Shown in pieces: positions 1-13,334 of a stretch of 64,000 nt of DNA. The stretch is from the NCBI RefSeq assembly GCF_040802235.1, contig NC_133174.1:138437213-138501212 (forward strand). The letters are read 5' to 3'. Under the pieces are notes generated by a model that made no database searches, had not been told where the DNA came from, and saw nothing but the letters and a program-made list of their open reading frames with translations. The position numbers were made by a program, and so were the translations under genes. Each line of letters begins with the position of its first letter. Position 1 is the first letter of the stretch. Source of the DNA: Manis javanica (lineage: Eukaryota; Chordata; Mammalia; Pholidota; Manidae).

Positions 1-820
1 AACTGGAAATGGACGAGGGAGTGGGTGTCCTTATAAGCCAGGAGTGACTTGATTTGGTTTTATGCACGTGTGTTCTCTTTTCTCTCAAGAGATGTGGAAG
101 TGAGATACTTATCTCCTTTGGGATAAACCAAACAACTGGCTGTCTGGCGACCACACAGAGATAAAATCCTACATCCCTCGGTTTTTTGTCTTTTAGGGAA
201 TTCCTTTGGCAATTTCCACAGAATTTTGGGGCTCACTGTAGAGGTTGGCTGATTGTTATTAGGATGAATGCATTTAATAATCTCTTTTGAATGTTGTCTC
301 TGATAACCAGAACTCATTGCACAATTAAAATTAATGAATGCTGATGATATGCTCTACAAATGACAAGCATTACATACATACATGCTATCGTTACCCTCCC
401 ACATGTAATCTGGCAGTGAAAGAATGGATTTCAGGATAAGGAGGATTTGAGAGTTGGGGAAGATGGGGCCTGGCTTTCCGCTCCTCAGGCAGCATTGTGC
501 TTTAGGGTTTAGGAAGTGTTACATGAATGTCTGCCTCTCTAGGCAACTGTTTGCTCTGTCATTGTCTGGTCATTTCAGATGTTATATTATGCTGAAGCTT
601 TTAAACTTAATAACCAGAGTTTTCTGGTGGTGCCTGAAGGCTATAATATGGCTACATATCAGAATGGTCTATTTAAAATACACTTCAAGAAGACTCATGC
701 TGTTTTAAAATGAGTCCCTCTTTCTAAACTCCATAAAAGTTTAGGATTTTATTTTTGATTTTAGTGTAGAGAAAAGAATACATCCAAATTCTCCTCCTCC
801 AAGTGGTCCATCTTTCCTTT
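1..820. other. No gene recognised
   Basis: Moderately AT-rich sequence with only short chance reading frames. I see no repeat family or exon here. Confidence 0.5.
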
Positions 821-821
821 A

Positions 822-905
822 TTAAGATTGACAAATGAGAAAATACATACTTAAGGTGTGTAACATGGTGTTTTCATATATGCATACATTGTGAAATGAC
901 TGAGT
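822..905 (-). mobile_element. L1 3' UTR fragment
   Basis: AAGATTGACAAATGAGAAAA followed by TTAAGGTGTGTAACATGGTG and ATACATTGTGAAATGACTGA is the reverse complement of a familiar mammalian L1 3' UTR segment. Short and old. Confidence 0.6.
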
Positions 906-2755
906 GGTCCAGTTTCGAAATCAGAAGGACTGTGTTGGAGGTAGAATGTTCTGGAGCCATTTACGTGATGATGTTCTCCTTGTCTAAGGCCCAAAGGTTG
1001 TCACTATTGTGAAGTTTAATATTAATAATGTTTCTAAATTAATATTTACTCTGTTCATCCCACACTGTGTGCTGGATCAGGATTAAAGTTAGTTTTCAAT
1101 CTATCAACTCATTAAAGGTCATTTTAACTTGTCAGAAAATCGGCCAGCTTGAGAAAACAACATGTGTTCAATCTATTCCTCAGTGACCGTTATTCAGTTC
1201 TGTAATGAGAGGCTGAGGGAGGTGGTGGAATTGTCTTTCGGACAGTCTGTAGAAAAAGACTCGAGAGATACAGTCATGGCGAGCAGCCCTCTAGAGCTCT
1301 GGTGGGTGTCTCTTGGGGAAAAGGCAGCCCAGGAGGGCCGACTAGGAAGTGAGAGAGAAAGCTGCTTTGTGGGCGGCATTGCCATGTTTATGAGATGGCA
1401 GGGCAAGGGGCAGTTGCCTTCCGATCCATCTCTGGGCTTCTTGCTGAGTAATGTCAACCTAACAGGACCCGCTCCTCAAGCACCCACAAAGTCTTGGTTC
1501 CCCTCCAGCTACAATAGCGCATTCGATTAGAACGTGATGTGAGATTCTTTAGTACCACAACAGAGCCCAGAATGGACTCAAGAGACCCCCGTCTTCTGGC
1601 TCCTCACCCCCACAGGGGCTGTTCAGCTATGCTGGGGGGCCAGGAAGGACAATAGTGTCTCAGCAGGAGCGGCTCCGGAAGTTGCCTGTCAGCCGCCAAA
1701 ACCTCAGAGCCTAGGCGGAAATGCTTCTGTCCTGCTTTGGATTCTCGGAATTTCTCTTCCGTAGGGGAGTCTTTGCTTGAGGAGTCAGCCAGATGTAACT
1801 TGTTGTTCCACAGTTTAGGACTCAGTGAGGACCCTGGCCAATCCCTGTGCCCCATTCCTGCACCGTGGAGGCTTCTGAGAGGACATAGGCAGGCAGGCAA
1901 GGGCCACTCTGAGGTAAAAAGTCTTGTGTGGTGCGATGCCATTTTCCCTCAGAGTTGGGAGACATCTGCATGGGACCTATGCCTTCCTGAGTGCCCTGGA
2001 GGGAGGCTTGCTAGGAAAGAGCATGACGTGCATGGGTGGGAAGCCCAGCATTTTGAGGCCTCCATTGGGCCCCATCACAGGTGGCCCTTGAGAGGCACCA
2101 GTGTCTTCAGACATTTCTAGAAATTTCTTGCTGAAAGTGTCTTGCTGAAACCGCAGAGAGACTTTGGAGGAAGGTGAGCTAGTAGCAAAGCCAGAGGCTC
2201 TCTGGGGCAGGCGGGCAGGTGGGCCTCCATTGGCACAGTTGAGGCAGAATGGAGAGCAGGGATTTACCCAGCTTTAGTAGTCCATGTGTGAAGGCCATGT
2301 TGCAAGGGTGGATTTTCAAAGGATCCATTCGAGAGTTTTGTGTTTGCTGGTTTGTTTTTGAAAGATAAGGCATTTGCACTGGGAGGCATATCTCAGCGCA
2401 TGCAGACTGAGAGCATACAACTCCTGGCTGCTCCAGAAAATCCATTCTTGTAAAACAGAGTAATTCCAACTTGAAAGCTGAAGTATGTATCCAAACAGCT
2501 GTGCTGTACATGTGACACAAACATATACAAATGTCCCTACAGCAATAAGTAAATAAGACCCACCCCCAAAGTAAGCAGCTCTGTTTGAAGATAAGCTTTT
2601 ATGATTGGTAAAATGACTTACTGTTAAAATGATTTCATTGCACTTAAATTGATGTTTCTGGAACTGTTCTTTCAGGAATGTAGCCAAATTGGGTGAGAGA
2701 GAGAAGGAACTCATGAGGTGTTGAATTCTTTTTCTATCAGTAAAAGAAAAAATGA
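906..2755. other. No gene recognised
   Basis: Unique-looking sequence. The reading frames at 1162-1530 and 1737-2120 (+) show no domain, no codon bias and no splice context I would trust. Confidence 0.5.
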
Positions 2756-2759
2756 TATG

Positions 2760-3905
2760 TTGGAAGGAGGCTCAAGATGGTGGTGTGAGTAGGGCAGTGG
2801 AAAATTCCTCCCAAAACCATATTTATTTTGAAAATACAGCAAATGCAACTATTCCTAAAAGAGAGACCAGAAGATACAGTATAACAGCCAGGCTACATCT
2901 ACATATGCAAGACCTCAGCAACCCATGAAAAGGGTAAGATACAAAGCTGTGACCTGGCAGGGCCTGAGCACTCCCCCAACCCCAGCTCACCGGTGGGGGG
3001 AAAAGAATCAGAGTGGGGAGGGAATGGAAGCACAGGACTGCTAAATAACCAGCCCTAGTAATCTGCACTAGGAGCACAGACACACATTGCATGGTGTACT
3101 GGATCTTAGAGAAACGGAAAAGTCAAATCCGAGACAGAGACTGTGAGCGGGTCCCCACAGCTGGCTGCCCTGGGACAAAAGAAAAGCCAGTGCTTTAAAA
3201 GTCTTAAAGGGACAAGGGTATAACAGGGGGACAAAATTGTCCTGGCACATTCAGCCCAGCAGGCTGGGAATCTTAAGGAATTTCAGGTGCTCTAACCTCC
3301 TGGGTGACAATGCAGCTCCAAAGCCCCTCACAGTGATAAGCAGCCTGCCGTTCATTCCCCCCTGCTGACAGTGCAAGCAAACCAGCTGACCTGCCACTGC
3401 TGCGGACCAGCCAGGCAGTAACCCCACCCACAGCAATCACACAGAGTCTCCTCCCAGCACACAGTTAACCAGGCCAGACCCAGAGGCTGCTGCCAGCATG
3501 CAGCTGCCCGGCACAGACCGAGGAAGCCGGGGCAAAGTCTGGAAGGCATGAAGGGGCACCGTTCTCACAGAACACATGATGCTCCTCTGCGACCCCCAGC
3601 AGTGTCCTAGGCCATCCTGAGGGCTGCCCCACCCAGAGCAGCCCAGTGTATTAACCCAGAGGCTGCTCCCGGTGTGCAGGTAACTGGCACAGGCAGCAGA
3701 GAAGGGCAAGGTGACCAGCAAGCAGGAAGGGACTTTGTTCTCCCAGGTGACACATGTGCCACTTGCTGCAGATCACTTCTATAGCCATGAAAAGGCAGAA
3801 GAAAAATTACTCAAACAACCCTAGAGAGAGGGCCTGGTGAGATAGATATAATGAATCTTCCTGAAAAAGAATTCAAAATAAAAGTTATAGCCATGCTGAT
3901 GGACC
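2760..3905 (+). mobile_element. L1 5' UTR and start of ORF1, truncated
   Basis: It begins with the L1-type start AGGCTCAAGATGGTGGTGTG. It contains the CTAGGAGCACAGACACACAT block that recurs in the other two L1 5' ends of this window (24415, 53895). An ORF1 start ATGAAAAGGCAGAAG lies near 3787. The element stops at about 3905, shortly after the ORF1 start, so the body and 3' end are missing. Confidence 0.8.
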
Positions 3906-4774
3906 TTGATATGGGAGAGCAGAGTGAGCAGGCAGGCCAGGGAATCATTCCAGCTTCTGGCCTGGGCAACTGGGGTTATTCCATGTGTAACTGGATGAAC
4001 ATGAACATGGCCCTTTACTTGTATAGCTCAGTGGCTTGGAGTGTGGTTCCCTGACAGGGGACCGTGGTTGGGTGCGGCCACTGGGTGTGTGTGATGACTT
4101 TGAAAGTACTTGGGCTGATGTGGCCAAGTTGGAGAGGACCTTGGACTTAGTGATGAGGAGGCCTGGGTAGCCCTGCCGTCAGTCTGTTGTCGCACTGGGA
4201 GCTTTCTGCCTCTGAGCACGCACACTGAGCACGGCAGGTCTGGCACTTGGGGGAAGAGAGGGAACTGGACCCTTCGTCCATCTGCCAAGAGCAGGTGTAG
4301 GGGCTGTCTCCCTGCCACATAGCCAGGAGCACTGTGTGCAAATAGGTTTGCAAAGCAATTCACAGGCACCCAGATTCCTGGGCGATAAGAATGAGGTGGA
4401 CTAAAAATCCTCCTCCTGTTAAGTTAACTGAAAGCTGTTTTGGTTGATGTGGTAATTCTGGTTGTGGGGAAAGCAGTTGGTTAATGGTGGTAAGACAAAA
4501 ACGTGTGATAAAAGTATAGTTTAATTCTGGTTTTAGCCTCAACTCAAATTTCATTCAACACAAATTCACATTGTTACAGGTATTCTTGGATCTTGGAGCT
4601 GGGGATTGGGGAAAAGCCAAAGCTGGTGGGAATAAGACACAGGGAGTGCTTTCTGGGGGCCCCACAGGTTGGCGGGGGGCAAAGGCTTGGATCCAAGGGC
4701 TTGGACTGGGCTTGAATGTGTCACTGAGCATCCTTAGGAGTGCAGAGGAGTGAGTGACTGGCTTGCCCTGGGAG
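3906..4774. other. No gene recognised
   Basis: Unique-looking sequence without a recognisable exon or repeat. Confidence 0.4.
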
Positions 4775-5180
4775 GCCGGGTCTCAGCACAGCTTCAAGGA
4801 AGAGGATTCTGACTAGCCTTTGAAGGATGAGCTCCATACCCCTGGGAGAAGGCAGAGGGTTGAGCACACAGGGCCAAGATCAAGGAGGAGCGAAGAAGCT
4901 CAGTGTTTTCCAAAGCAGGAGGTGACCGAGTGGGTTGGCTAGTTCCAAGGCCACTGGAAGAAAAGGGGTCGGGAGGCAGCATCGAGTGGGTCGGTCAGTT
5001 TGAGGAGCTTCCTTTCATTTCCTGGACCTAGAGAGCCATGGCAGGGTTTTAAGAAAAAGCGTGATTCCACAGCCTACATCTGATGTGGAGCTAGACTCCC
5101 GAGGACTTGCTGGAATGGGTCAGATCCGGGGGCGGGTGAAGGCGAGGGAGCTGTTAAGAGTTTTCTGGCTTTCATGACTA
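4775..5180 (-). mobile_element. L2-like fragment, degenerate
   Basis: Phrases such as CCTTTGAAGGATGAG and GGCAGGGTTTTAAG resemble the reverse complement of LINE-2 ORF2 / 3' region. Strongly decayed, so the limits are approximate. Confidence 0.4.
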
Positions 5181-6440
5181 GTTCTGCTTGCTGATACAGG
5201 AAGCACTGAAGCAGGAGCAGTTACGGCAAATGGAGTTTTGAACCTGAGTGCACGGTGCCAGCAGTGCATTTAGGAAGCCACTGGATATCCACCCAGGGCC
5301 CGAGCTCAAGGGAGCAATCTGGGCTGAATATGAAGACCCAGGGTCGTTGGGGTTTCCCTTCAGCAGAGGCTTCTGTGAACTACTGGCACATCTTTGTGGC
5401 TGCGCTGGGGGAAACACTCATGCCTACCTGCTCCAGTCATGAAAAGCTGCTCATCTCCTGTCATGCCATGCCACTTATGCTATGTCTGAATGTGTAGGTG
5501 CAAACTGTCTGTGACCAAGGTTTCCACTGGGTTTTTAAGGTGATAATCCCAGAACATCAGTCTCTTGAAGGACAAGACACAAATAATTGTCAGGCTTTTT
5601 AATAGAGCACATAAACTGCCTTTGAAGTAGGCCTCCCAGTTACTCTGCATAGTAACTTTCCATTTTCCCTGTGCTAAGGGCATAAGATCTCTGTAAGGCT
5701 TTTCCCAAACACTGCATAAATAGTAACTTGACTTACAAATGTTGGTTATGAGAAGCAGAATATTTGTCTTGTTATCTGAGAGGTATTTCTGGAGTATGTG
5801 TCCTGACTTGAGTCTCGCTCATGTCCCACTAGGGAAGGGTGCCTTGAAGGTTGATGAGGTTTCCTTCTGATTCTGTTTCTAACAATTAAGCTCATTGTTT
5901 AAGTAACAGGTTGTTCTTTGATTATACGGTGTTCGTGACCACTAATAAATGTACTCCATATTTTAATACACAAGTTGCACCTCTGGGAGGGCAGGGAGCT
6001 AAGGGCCATCACCCTTTCATATGCTAATAATATCTGAGATCAAGTTACACCAGATATTACTCAATCAAGCTAATATTTAGCTTTGGAGATGAAAGTATAA
6101 TTTGAGGAATTTAATTAGTGTTCTTCTCTCTGCATTGATATTTAACCATAATACAGACATGCACACAATGTTCCAACATTTTCCCTTTTCTCTTTTTTAT
6201 TGGCAGTGTATGTTTTACTGCTGCAATATTTGTTGAATTCATGAATGCTATCGTTTTCCAGAAGAAAGCCATCTGAGAGGTGTTGAACTCCCAGTGTGTC
6301 TTCATGCTGCTTGTCTCCTTGTTAAGGGTAAAACTTGACATTCAAGGTTAAGGTGAACCTTATCACTTCAGGCACTCACCAAATACGAGGGCGTGCAATG
6401 TATTTTAGACTTTCCGTGGAACTTCCCTTCCTTTATGGTA
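5181..6440. other. No gene recognised
   Basis: AT-rich non-coding sequence; nothing recognised. Confidence 0.4.
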
Positions 6441-6444
6441 CCTA

Positions 6445-6590
6445 ATGCTCCTGAGAGTGACCTTATGGAGTTGGGAGGTCAGGGCTTGGCATCATTTTAT
6501 AGACGCTCAGAGAGGCCAGGTAACTTGCCTGAGGTCACACAGCTAGTACAAAGCTGGGACTGGATTCCAAGCATTCTGACTTAAGAATAC
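6445..6590 (-). mobile_element. MIR SINE
   Basis: GCTCAGAGAGGCCAGGTAAC then GCCTGAGGTCACACAGCTAG and GGACTGGATTCCAAGC is the reverse complement of the MIR core. Confidence 0.8.
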
Positions 6591-8050
6591 TGTTGATTTC
6601 CCACCTGTTTTTCAACCTTCCCTAGTTAAGCCACTGGATTAATAATTTTTCAAGTGTGAATTAAAGCAAGTATATTTTTTCGGCCTGCTAGCCTCTAACT
6701 CCAAGCCTCCCATTTGGGAGAATGAACTTGTAGGTTAGTTGTGCCCTTGTAGAAAGCAGGGACTTTATCCCTTAGTACAGGCAGTATTTCCCTCTCCTCC
6801 CCAGGCTGTGTCGAGCCCACTTTGAAACATTCTTGGATACTCTGCAGACAGGACTCTGCCTTCTCTAATGTCAGCTGGATTTGCTAATCTTCTCAAGAAG
6901 CCTAAGTGGGAGCTGGGCTGTAACGGCCTGGGCCACACAGTGCTTCGAGATGAGAAAGCTTTAAAGTAATAATGGGCAGGACTTTGGGAAACTGAAAGGT
7001 CTGTCTGCACAAAAGGATTGTACTTTGAGGTGAAATTCACAAAGTCAATCAACATGAAGAATCTGGAAGCTCTCACTGAGAACTGCTTCGTTTCTCTCTA
7101 CATTCCAAAGAAACAAGGTGAAACCTTTGGTGTGAAGTTCCAACATATGTGCTCAGGGAAGGCATTTGAAGTGTATCAAGCAGAGAGCCTACGACAGACT
7201 GTCAGCTGGGGCGCTGGCAGAGCCTCCCTTTAATGTAGTGGCTTCTTAACCACCAGCCCTGAGACAAGGAATTGGGTGGGGCGGGAGGGGCGGGTGGGGT
7301 GAGGAGGAGGGAGTTCTGGCGTGGGCGCAGGCAAGAATCAGCAGCAATTAGGGAGATCACTGAAGTGAGGAGGGCCACAGACGTCCCTTCAGGAATGGCA
7401 AGGTTTCTTTGGACCCTCTTTCTAATTTGAGAACTGTGTGGGCAATAAATTGAGAACGCGTTTACCAAAGTTGTCTATAGTCTTTTGGTCTTTCATGTGA
7501 TAGTGGCATATAATTCATCTATGGATCTTAAATTATTTTTGTTGCATATGGGTTTTCATTTCTGGACACAGCCCCCTTGTTTAAAAAAATGATTCAACAG
7601 GTTCTGGGTGATAAGTTTTGTATATGCAGGCAGCCTAGGGTGTACGGAGGAGCAGAATAGGACCCAGGAGGGCTGGGGGTTAGGCTGGGGAGTTACCAGG
7701 AAGTAAGGGAGTTCGAATAAATTAGGAGAAACACCTGACTTCTAAAGGGCTTGTTCCTTAGTTGAAAAATTGGGATCAATTAGCCTTGCCCTAACAAACG
7801 CTATTTACGGAATGTTCACAGTTCACATAAAAAAGACCAGAAAGAAATAATCTGAAATGGCAGTGTTTGCCTCTGAGTGGTAGAATTTTTTTTGAATTGT
7901 TTCTCCGTTCTATTTTGTCAACTTAACACTCTTAAAAGTAAGAAAACTAAACAAAATTTGTTTTAAAAAAATGAAATCGCAAAAGCAACAAGAAGCCTGG
8001 CTCTTTCCCAGCATTCTACTGGGAAAGGATTGCAGGGCTCTGCAGGACTG
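6591..8050. other. No gene recognised
   Basis: No supported exon. A GC-rich G-run tract sits at about 7270-7320 and an AT-rich, repeat-like tail at 7800-7970 that I cannot assign. Confidence 0.4.
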
Positions 8051-8245
8051 GGGGGGGGGCGCTACACAGCGAGCAAAGGCTGTTGATCTCTTTAGGAAGT
8101 ATTGTAGGGAACGGCTTTGCCCCGCTCCCGGCCCCCAGCTCCGAGGCCCCTTTCCTGTGGGGAGGCTGCGCTCCCGGATCTTTGTCTTGAGTGAACGCCC
8201 AGCGCGCCGCCGGGAGCACAGGCCCTGGGCACTCGCTTACGGAGC
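8051..8245. promoter_or_regulatory. CpG-rich islet, possible promoter
   Basis: About 15 CpG dinucleotides in 195 bp, including GCGCGCCGCCGGG at 8212-8224, in a window where CpG is otherwise rare. The block opens with a run of nine to ten G. Density is near the classical CpG-island threshold but the length is only about 200 bp. It may be a promoter or enhancer, for instance for an upstream non-coding exon, or a decayed GC-rich repeat. No start site can be seen directly. Confidence 0.4.
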
Positions 8246-9269
8246 ACCTTTTGGGCCTGAGGCTGGCTATTGTCCTGCCTCTTATTCGGTAAGCTGTCAG
8301 GCCTGTGGGCTGCCAGCTGCCCCAGCTTTACCAGAAGGAGGCGGTTCATTCATTCTTTCGCTGTGGATTGTCAGCTGAATAAAGCGGCCCACCACAGTCT
8401 TGGGGACAAAAGCTCTCTTAGGATTACACTGCCAGGTTGCAGAATGGCCCTTTCAGGGCTGTGCAGCCTCAAATAGGGACTCTACTCAGCTGACCCCTTT
8501 ATGCAAATCCCCCTTCCTTGTCCAAAGGGCCCCCCTGTGGCAGAGGCCAGCTAAGCTTTTCTGGGCAGAGAGGCTTCGTGTAGGGCTGGGAGGAGACTGC
8601 CTGGATTAGGTCTTCCTAGGGAAACAAGCGGATTGAAATAGTTTCATAAAGGCCATTGCTAATAAATTGGGCACTGGCGCAAACTTCTTGGGCTTTAGAT
8701 ATTATTGGTGAAGAACAAATTATTCCTTAAATGAGACAGATAGAAGTGGTATAGTGTTTGTTTGGGAGTGAGGCAATTGTTGGTCTTTGACATCATACAA
8801 AACATATTTTGTCTTTCTCCGTTGTTTCCAGCTCTCTCCCAGCTTCCTTCCTGATCCCAGGCTCTTGTCTGGCGGGGAGAAGCTGCTTCCCTCCTCTCTC
8901 GGGGTGCTTGTCTCCTCACTTGCTCCAGCTCTCTCCTCTCTCCCTGCAGCTGCTAACTCCCTCCATCCTTCTAACTGAATATCCAAGGTTTCATCTTCTC
9001 CTCCTCAGGGCACTCCCTTAGGGCACTCCAGTGATTAGTCAAACTTCAAATATTCTCTGCGTACATGCCTTCTGGAAGCATGGACTCTCTAACCTGGAAG
9101 AGCTCACCAGGTCATCTGTCTAGTTGTCTCTCATGTCTACATGTCAAAGTGATCATTCCTGTCCAATAGAGGGTAGGTTTTCTTGCACATTTCACTGATG
9201 CCTAAACATGAAAGAGAACTCAAAGTTGGTGAATTTCCTGTCCAGACTCCTCCATAACCCAGTTTCCCT
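8246..9269. other. No gene recognised
   Basis: Mixed sequence with a pyrimidine-rich tract at about 8815-8965; nothing coding is supported. Confidence 0.4.
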
Positions 9270-9500
9270 TTAGTGAAGAACAGCTCTAGCCTTGCGACCT
9301 TCAGCCACTTCAGCCCTTGCTGTCTCCAGTTAAATACCTGCCTCTTAACTTGCTCTCTGCCCCTTCTCATGTTAGCCTGCCTCCTTTATAGCATGTCAGA
9401 AATCCATCCACTCTTGCAACTTGACTCTCTTCTTTCTGCAACTACTACCACCTAAACTCAAGCTTCTCCTCAGCCTGTCTGCTTGAGCTCCCTGCAACAT
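9270..9500 (+). mobile_element. Possible L2 fragment
   Basis: Sequence around 9400-9490 (CAACTACTACCACCTAAACT, CTCCTCAGCCTGTCTGCTTG) resembles the LINE-2 segment encoding the end of ORF2. Weak similarity. Confidence 0.35.
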
Positions 9501-10429
9501 CTCTCCTAAAGTTGGTTTGATTTTGTTAGTCTCTTCTCAGATTTGCAGTGGCACTCAGCTAACTCACACATTTAGTAAAAACATCAACATTGTCATTTAG
9601 AGAACCCAGCCTGTCTGACCACATTGATTTTCCCATTTGATTCCATACTTTTCAACATTCAGGCTGTTCATTTTTAGAGAATTCTTTTGACAGTTATGTA
9701 GCTCTTTTTGAAATCATAATTATTATTTCTCTGTTGGTTTTTTAGCTTTAAGGGCTGATGGCGACAGTAACAGTAACAACAGTGACAATATAAACGGCTG
9801 GCTCAATGCTTTGCCCACAGTAGCTAACTCTTTGGGACATGAGCAACTGAACAAATGAATGGAAGCACTTGAAATCACTGTAGACACCTTGATATGCCCC
9901 AAAACCGAAAGCATAGGACTCAGGGTCCTGAAAACAGAATTCTTGCTTCCTTGATAACTTCTAATGGAGTCAAGTAGAGTGAACCTTAATAAATAAGGAC
10001 TGAGAGTAGCCTAAAGTTCTCCAATATAATCTGTAATACTTGCAGGTTCTTGACTCAAATTGAGTATTTCTGTGGGTTTATATATATGAATCTTCCTGTT
10101 TAGGAAGTGATGGCTATCTATCTATGAAGTCATTGTCCATATTTTTCACTACATCTTTTTCTATAGCCCAGGTCATTATTTTCTTGACTCCTAGGGTCTC
10201 TGGAGAAAGAGCAAGCTCTCGTCACAATCCTCAGCCAGCTGAATGTGAGTGATTCCTCACAGATTTGCAGGCTAGGTGCAGAAAGCCATGTGCTATAGAG
10301 CAGAACTAATCCCGTCCCCTGCACTGACGGGAGAGACTGACAACAGACGACTTCCATACACTGCTGAGTAGGGCAGGGGCCATCAGGGGTACAGGCTAGA
10401 GGATCAGAGACAGATTCTTGGAGAAGGTG
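9501..10429. other. No gene recognised
   Basis: Nothing recognised. Confidence 0.4.
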
Positions 10430-10645
10430 CTTTGGGGAATGTGCCTCGAAGGACAGATATGGCTCCAGTCAACAAAGACATGGGGAAGGGCATTCCAGGC
10501 AGGGAGACGATCATGAGCAAAGGTTGGGCGGGGGAACAAGGAGCAGGTGTCTGAGTAATAGTGAGTACTTCTTGTAATTCAGAAGATGTGAGCAGTGGTG
10601 CGGCTGAAAAGGTGAGCTGGGTCATTTGTAAAGGGCCTGAGGTGA
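10430..10645 (-). mobile_element. L2 fragment
   Basis: GGGCATTCCAGGCAGGGAGA, ATGAGCAAAGG and AAGGGCCTGAGG follow the order of the LINE-2 3' region in reverse complement. Confidence 0.6.
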
Positions 10646-13334
10646 CAGGCTGAGACGATTTTACTATGACTGATGCTTCAAAGCTACAAAGAGGAGAATG
10701 CATATGGTCATAACACAAGAGCATTATTCAATAAATATCTGTTGAGTAGTCACCCACTGAACTTCTTATATTCTCCCTTTACTAGCAATGATCTCATCTG
10801 CAGTGAGGTAAGTTAGAATCAGTAAACTAAACCCAGCCCAAGCCTATTGAACTCGGTGGGCTCCGAAGCCCACATTACTGCTCTTCCGTGCTTCATAATG
10901 GTTTCAAGTGACAAATCTTGTCAGAGGATCTGCCTTAAGGTCAGAACTGTGCCAAATAAGTAGTCTTGGATGCTAGTCACCAGCGGAGTAAGCACTGGGC
11001 ATGAGGACCACTGCACGGGGTTCCTGCAGGTGCTCTCTGGCTAATGGGAACCAAGGTCATCTGTTGAGGAATGGCCCCAGGTCCCCTCAATGGATGCCTC
11101 TTGTTCTTCTGCTCTATCCCCAGGGCTGGGGACAGGGAGGAAAGAGACCAGATTCTGGCCTTGCGCTCATATTCCAGTGGGGGAGACCAGACAGGCTCAG
11201 ATAGTGATCAGGTGTGCTAGGAGGCGGTGAGTGCCCCGAAAGAAGAGTAGACAGTGAGCCTAGAGGGCTCGGCGAGGAGGATTCTGAGGAGAGCATGTGT
11301 GAGAGAGCCTTCCTTACGATTCTGGAAAAACTGAAGAGAAATCATTTCTTTTGTATCCAAACCCATATATCCTGATCCCCAGACACCTTCAGGCCATTTG
11401 CCAAACATCAAAAACAGATTTCTATTTTGAGACCATGCTATTTGGCTTCAGCACTGGTACCACCCAGATAGTGCCAGGACTGTGTGTCCCTCAGAGAAGG
11501 CAGGAGTCCTGCTGCCTAACACAAAGCAAGTCCAAAGGACCTGTTGGAAGAAATTCATGAACGTTAACACTCACTTCTATATCTATAAACCGAGTTAAGG
11601 ATTATAAGTAAAAAAAACTTTTAATTGCACAAAAATGAGAGTTTGTATGGAGGCAGGTCTTAACATGTGGCTTGTATCAAGGCCACAGAAAGCTCAGGCC
11701 CTTTGGTCAAGTGGGCTACCATGGTGATTGGGAAGGGCTGAGTTAGGAGCAGACTAAGGAAATTTGACTTCATGCAGAAACTAGAAGCAGCTTAAGACCA
11801 TTCTTGGGTGAGGAGCAATCCCAATTTCTCTACCTTATTGCATTGCTATGGGAATCCTAGCACCGAGGGAAAAGTCAGTTTTAACCTGGAAAGTCTTGGT
11901 TGTTGAAAAGAGTTCTCTAATCTTTATTTTAGATGTGCAGTTACACGATTATTGACTTGCCTTGTGTTGCTACAAGGGCTATTTCTGATCTAGAAACACC
12001 TTTTTCCTCAAAGGTCATCTGGATAGACTGCCCAGTGCCCATGGGCAGCATCCATCAGTTTGTTCATCTCTCATTCTTGGGTAAGAAAACATTCATTTAT
12101 CTTTTACAGTTTTCTTTTATACTCAATTTCTGTATTTTATTTTGCACTTGTAATCTAAAGAAAGCAAGAGTCCTCAGTGTTTTGAAACTGATCAGCAAGT
12201 TGTAAATGATTAGGGAAAATCTAAGTAATGAGCTTCATTTTTAAATAATAACACCTGAACTAGTCAATAATTGATACAAGCAACACATGCCCAGTCAGAT
12301 TTACAGCACAGGTCAAGATGTAACGCCATTAATAGTAGTGAATTGAATACATGTGAACTTGAGTGGTGTCAATAATAAACATTTCTGTTTACAGATGTCC
12401 TTAATTTTTACCATCTACTGATTTAAATTCAAACCATATCTTATCTTAAGAGACTACTTGGTCACTCTAAATGTAGCACTCTACCCATTTCCCTGAGAGA
12501 ATTATAAAGTCGAGTGAAAGAAATGATGTTTCGTGGTTTTCATAAATTGGAGGTTTCAGATCAAAGAGGCATGTGTGTGTATGTATGCACTTGAACTCAG
12601 TTGTAGAACAAATGCAGACAAACTGAATTTGAATGTTAATTTTTTGCATCAAATTTTAAATTTGTATAGGTGTGTATAAGATCGTAGCTCATACATGAAA
12701 TATAAACCTACATTTTTCTTTGAACTGTAATGTATAAAATGAGATGTAATGTACATTTATTGTTAGGTTTACATTGTCTGTGAAGTTGGCTACCTCTGTA
12801 ATGAAAAAGTAATAGATTTGGACAATAGGTTTATGCATTTTAGGCTGTGGCAATTATACTCATTCTCACCCATTTCTTTCAAAGGGAGCATTTTCCAGGT
12901 AGGTGGTTAGTCAGTTCCACAAGTGTATTTTCAAAAATTCTGTGGAATTTAAATGTCTGCATGGAATTTACATGTCCTGTGACAAGTGCTCATTTAAAAG
13001 AAATTTATCTAAAAAGAAACATGAATTATCCTTGTGCAGCCTTGAAATTCCATACTGGGGAGATTTCCTTAGTATGGGAATTCCACTGTGGTGGCACACC
13101 TGGTAATCATATTTTGCCTTGTTTCTAGCTCCAAAGTTATCTAGACCTTAGGGATTAAGGGCATATTAATTTATGGTTCAAACAGTTGGCATGAAGGAGA
13201 GCATTATCTCACACAGATAATTCTGAGAGACAGTTGTAATGCACAATCACTGCAATTGTTTTTTTTTATAGTGGGAGAAAGTCTTCTGTTTTCTTTTTTA
13301 TGAATTTCAGCATTATTGAAATGCAATTTATGTA
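10646..13334. other. No gene recognised
   Basis: Mostly AT-rich. A frame at 12903-13106 contains CDKC and a downstream KKKH that recall a C2H2 finger, but spacing is not canonical and no second finger is present. Confidence 0.4.

Noticed and set aside
7971-8378. 135-codon frame across the CpG-rich islet
   Set aside because: GC-rich sequence lengthens chance frames; overlapping frames on the other strand are equally long and no domain is seen.
12903-13106. Possible zinc-finger pseudogene (CDKC...KKKH)
   Set aside because: Only one imperfect C2H2-like pattern with wrong spacing and no TGEKPY-type linker.
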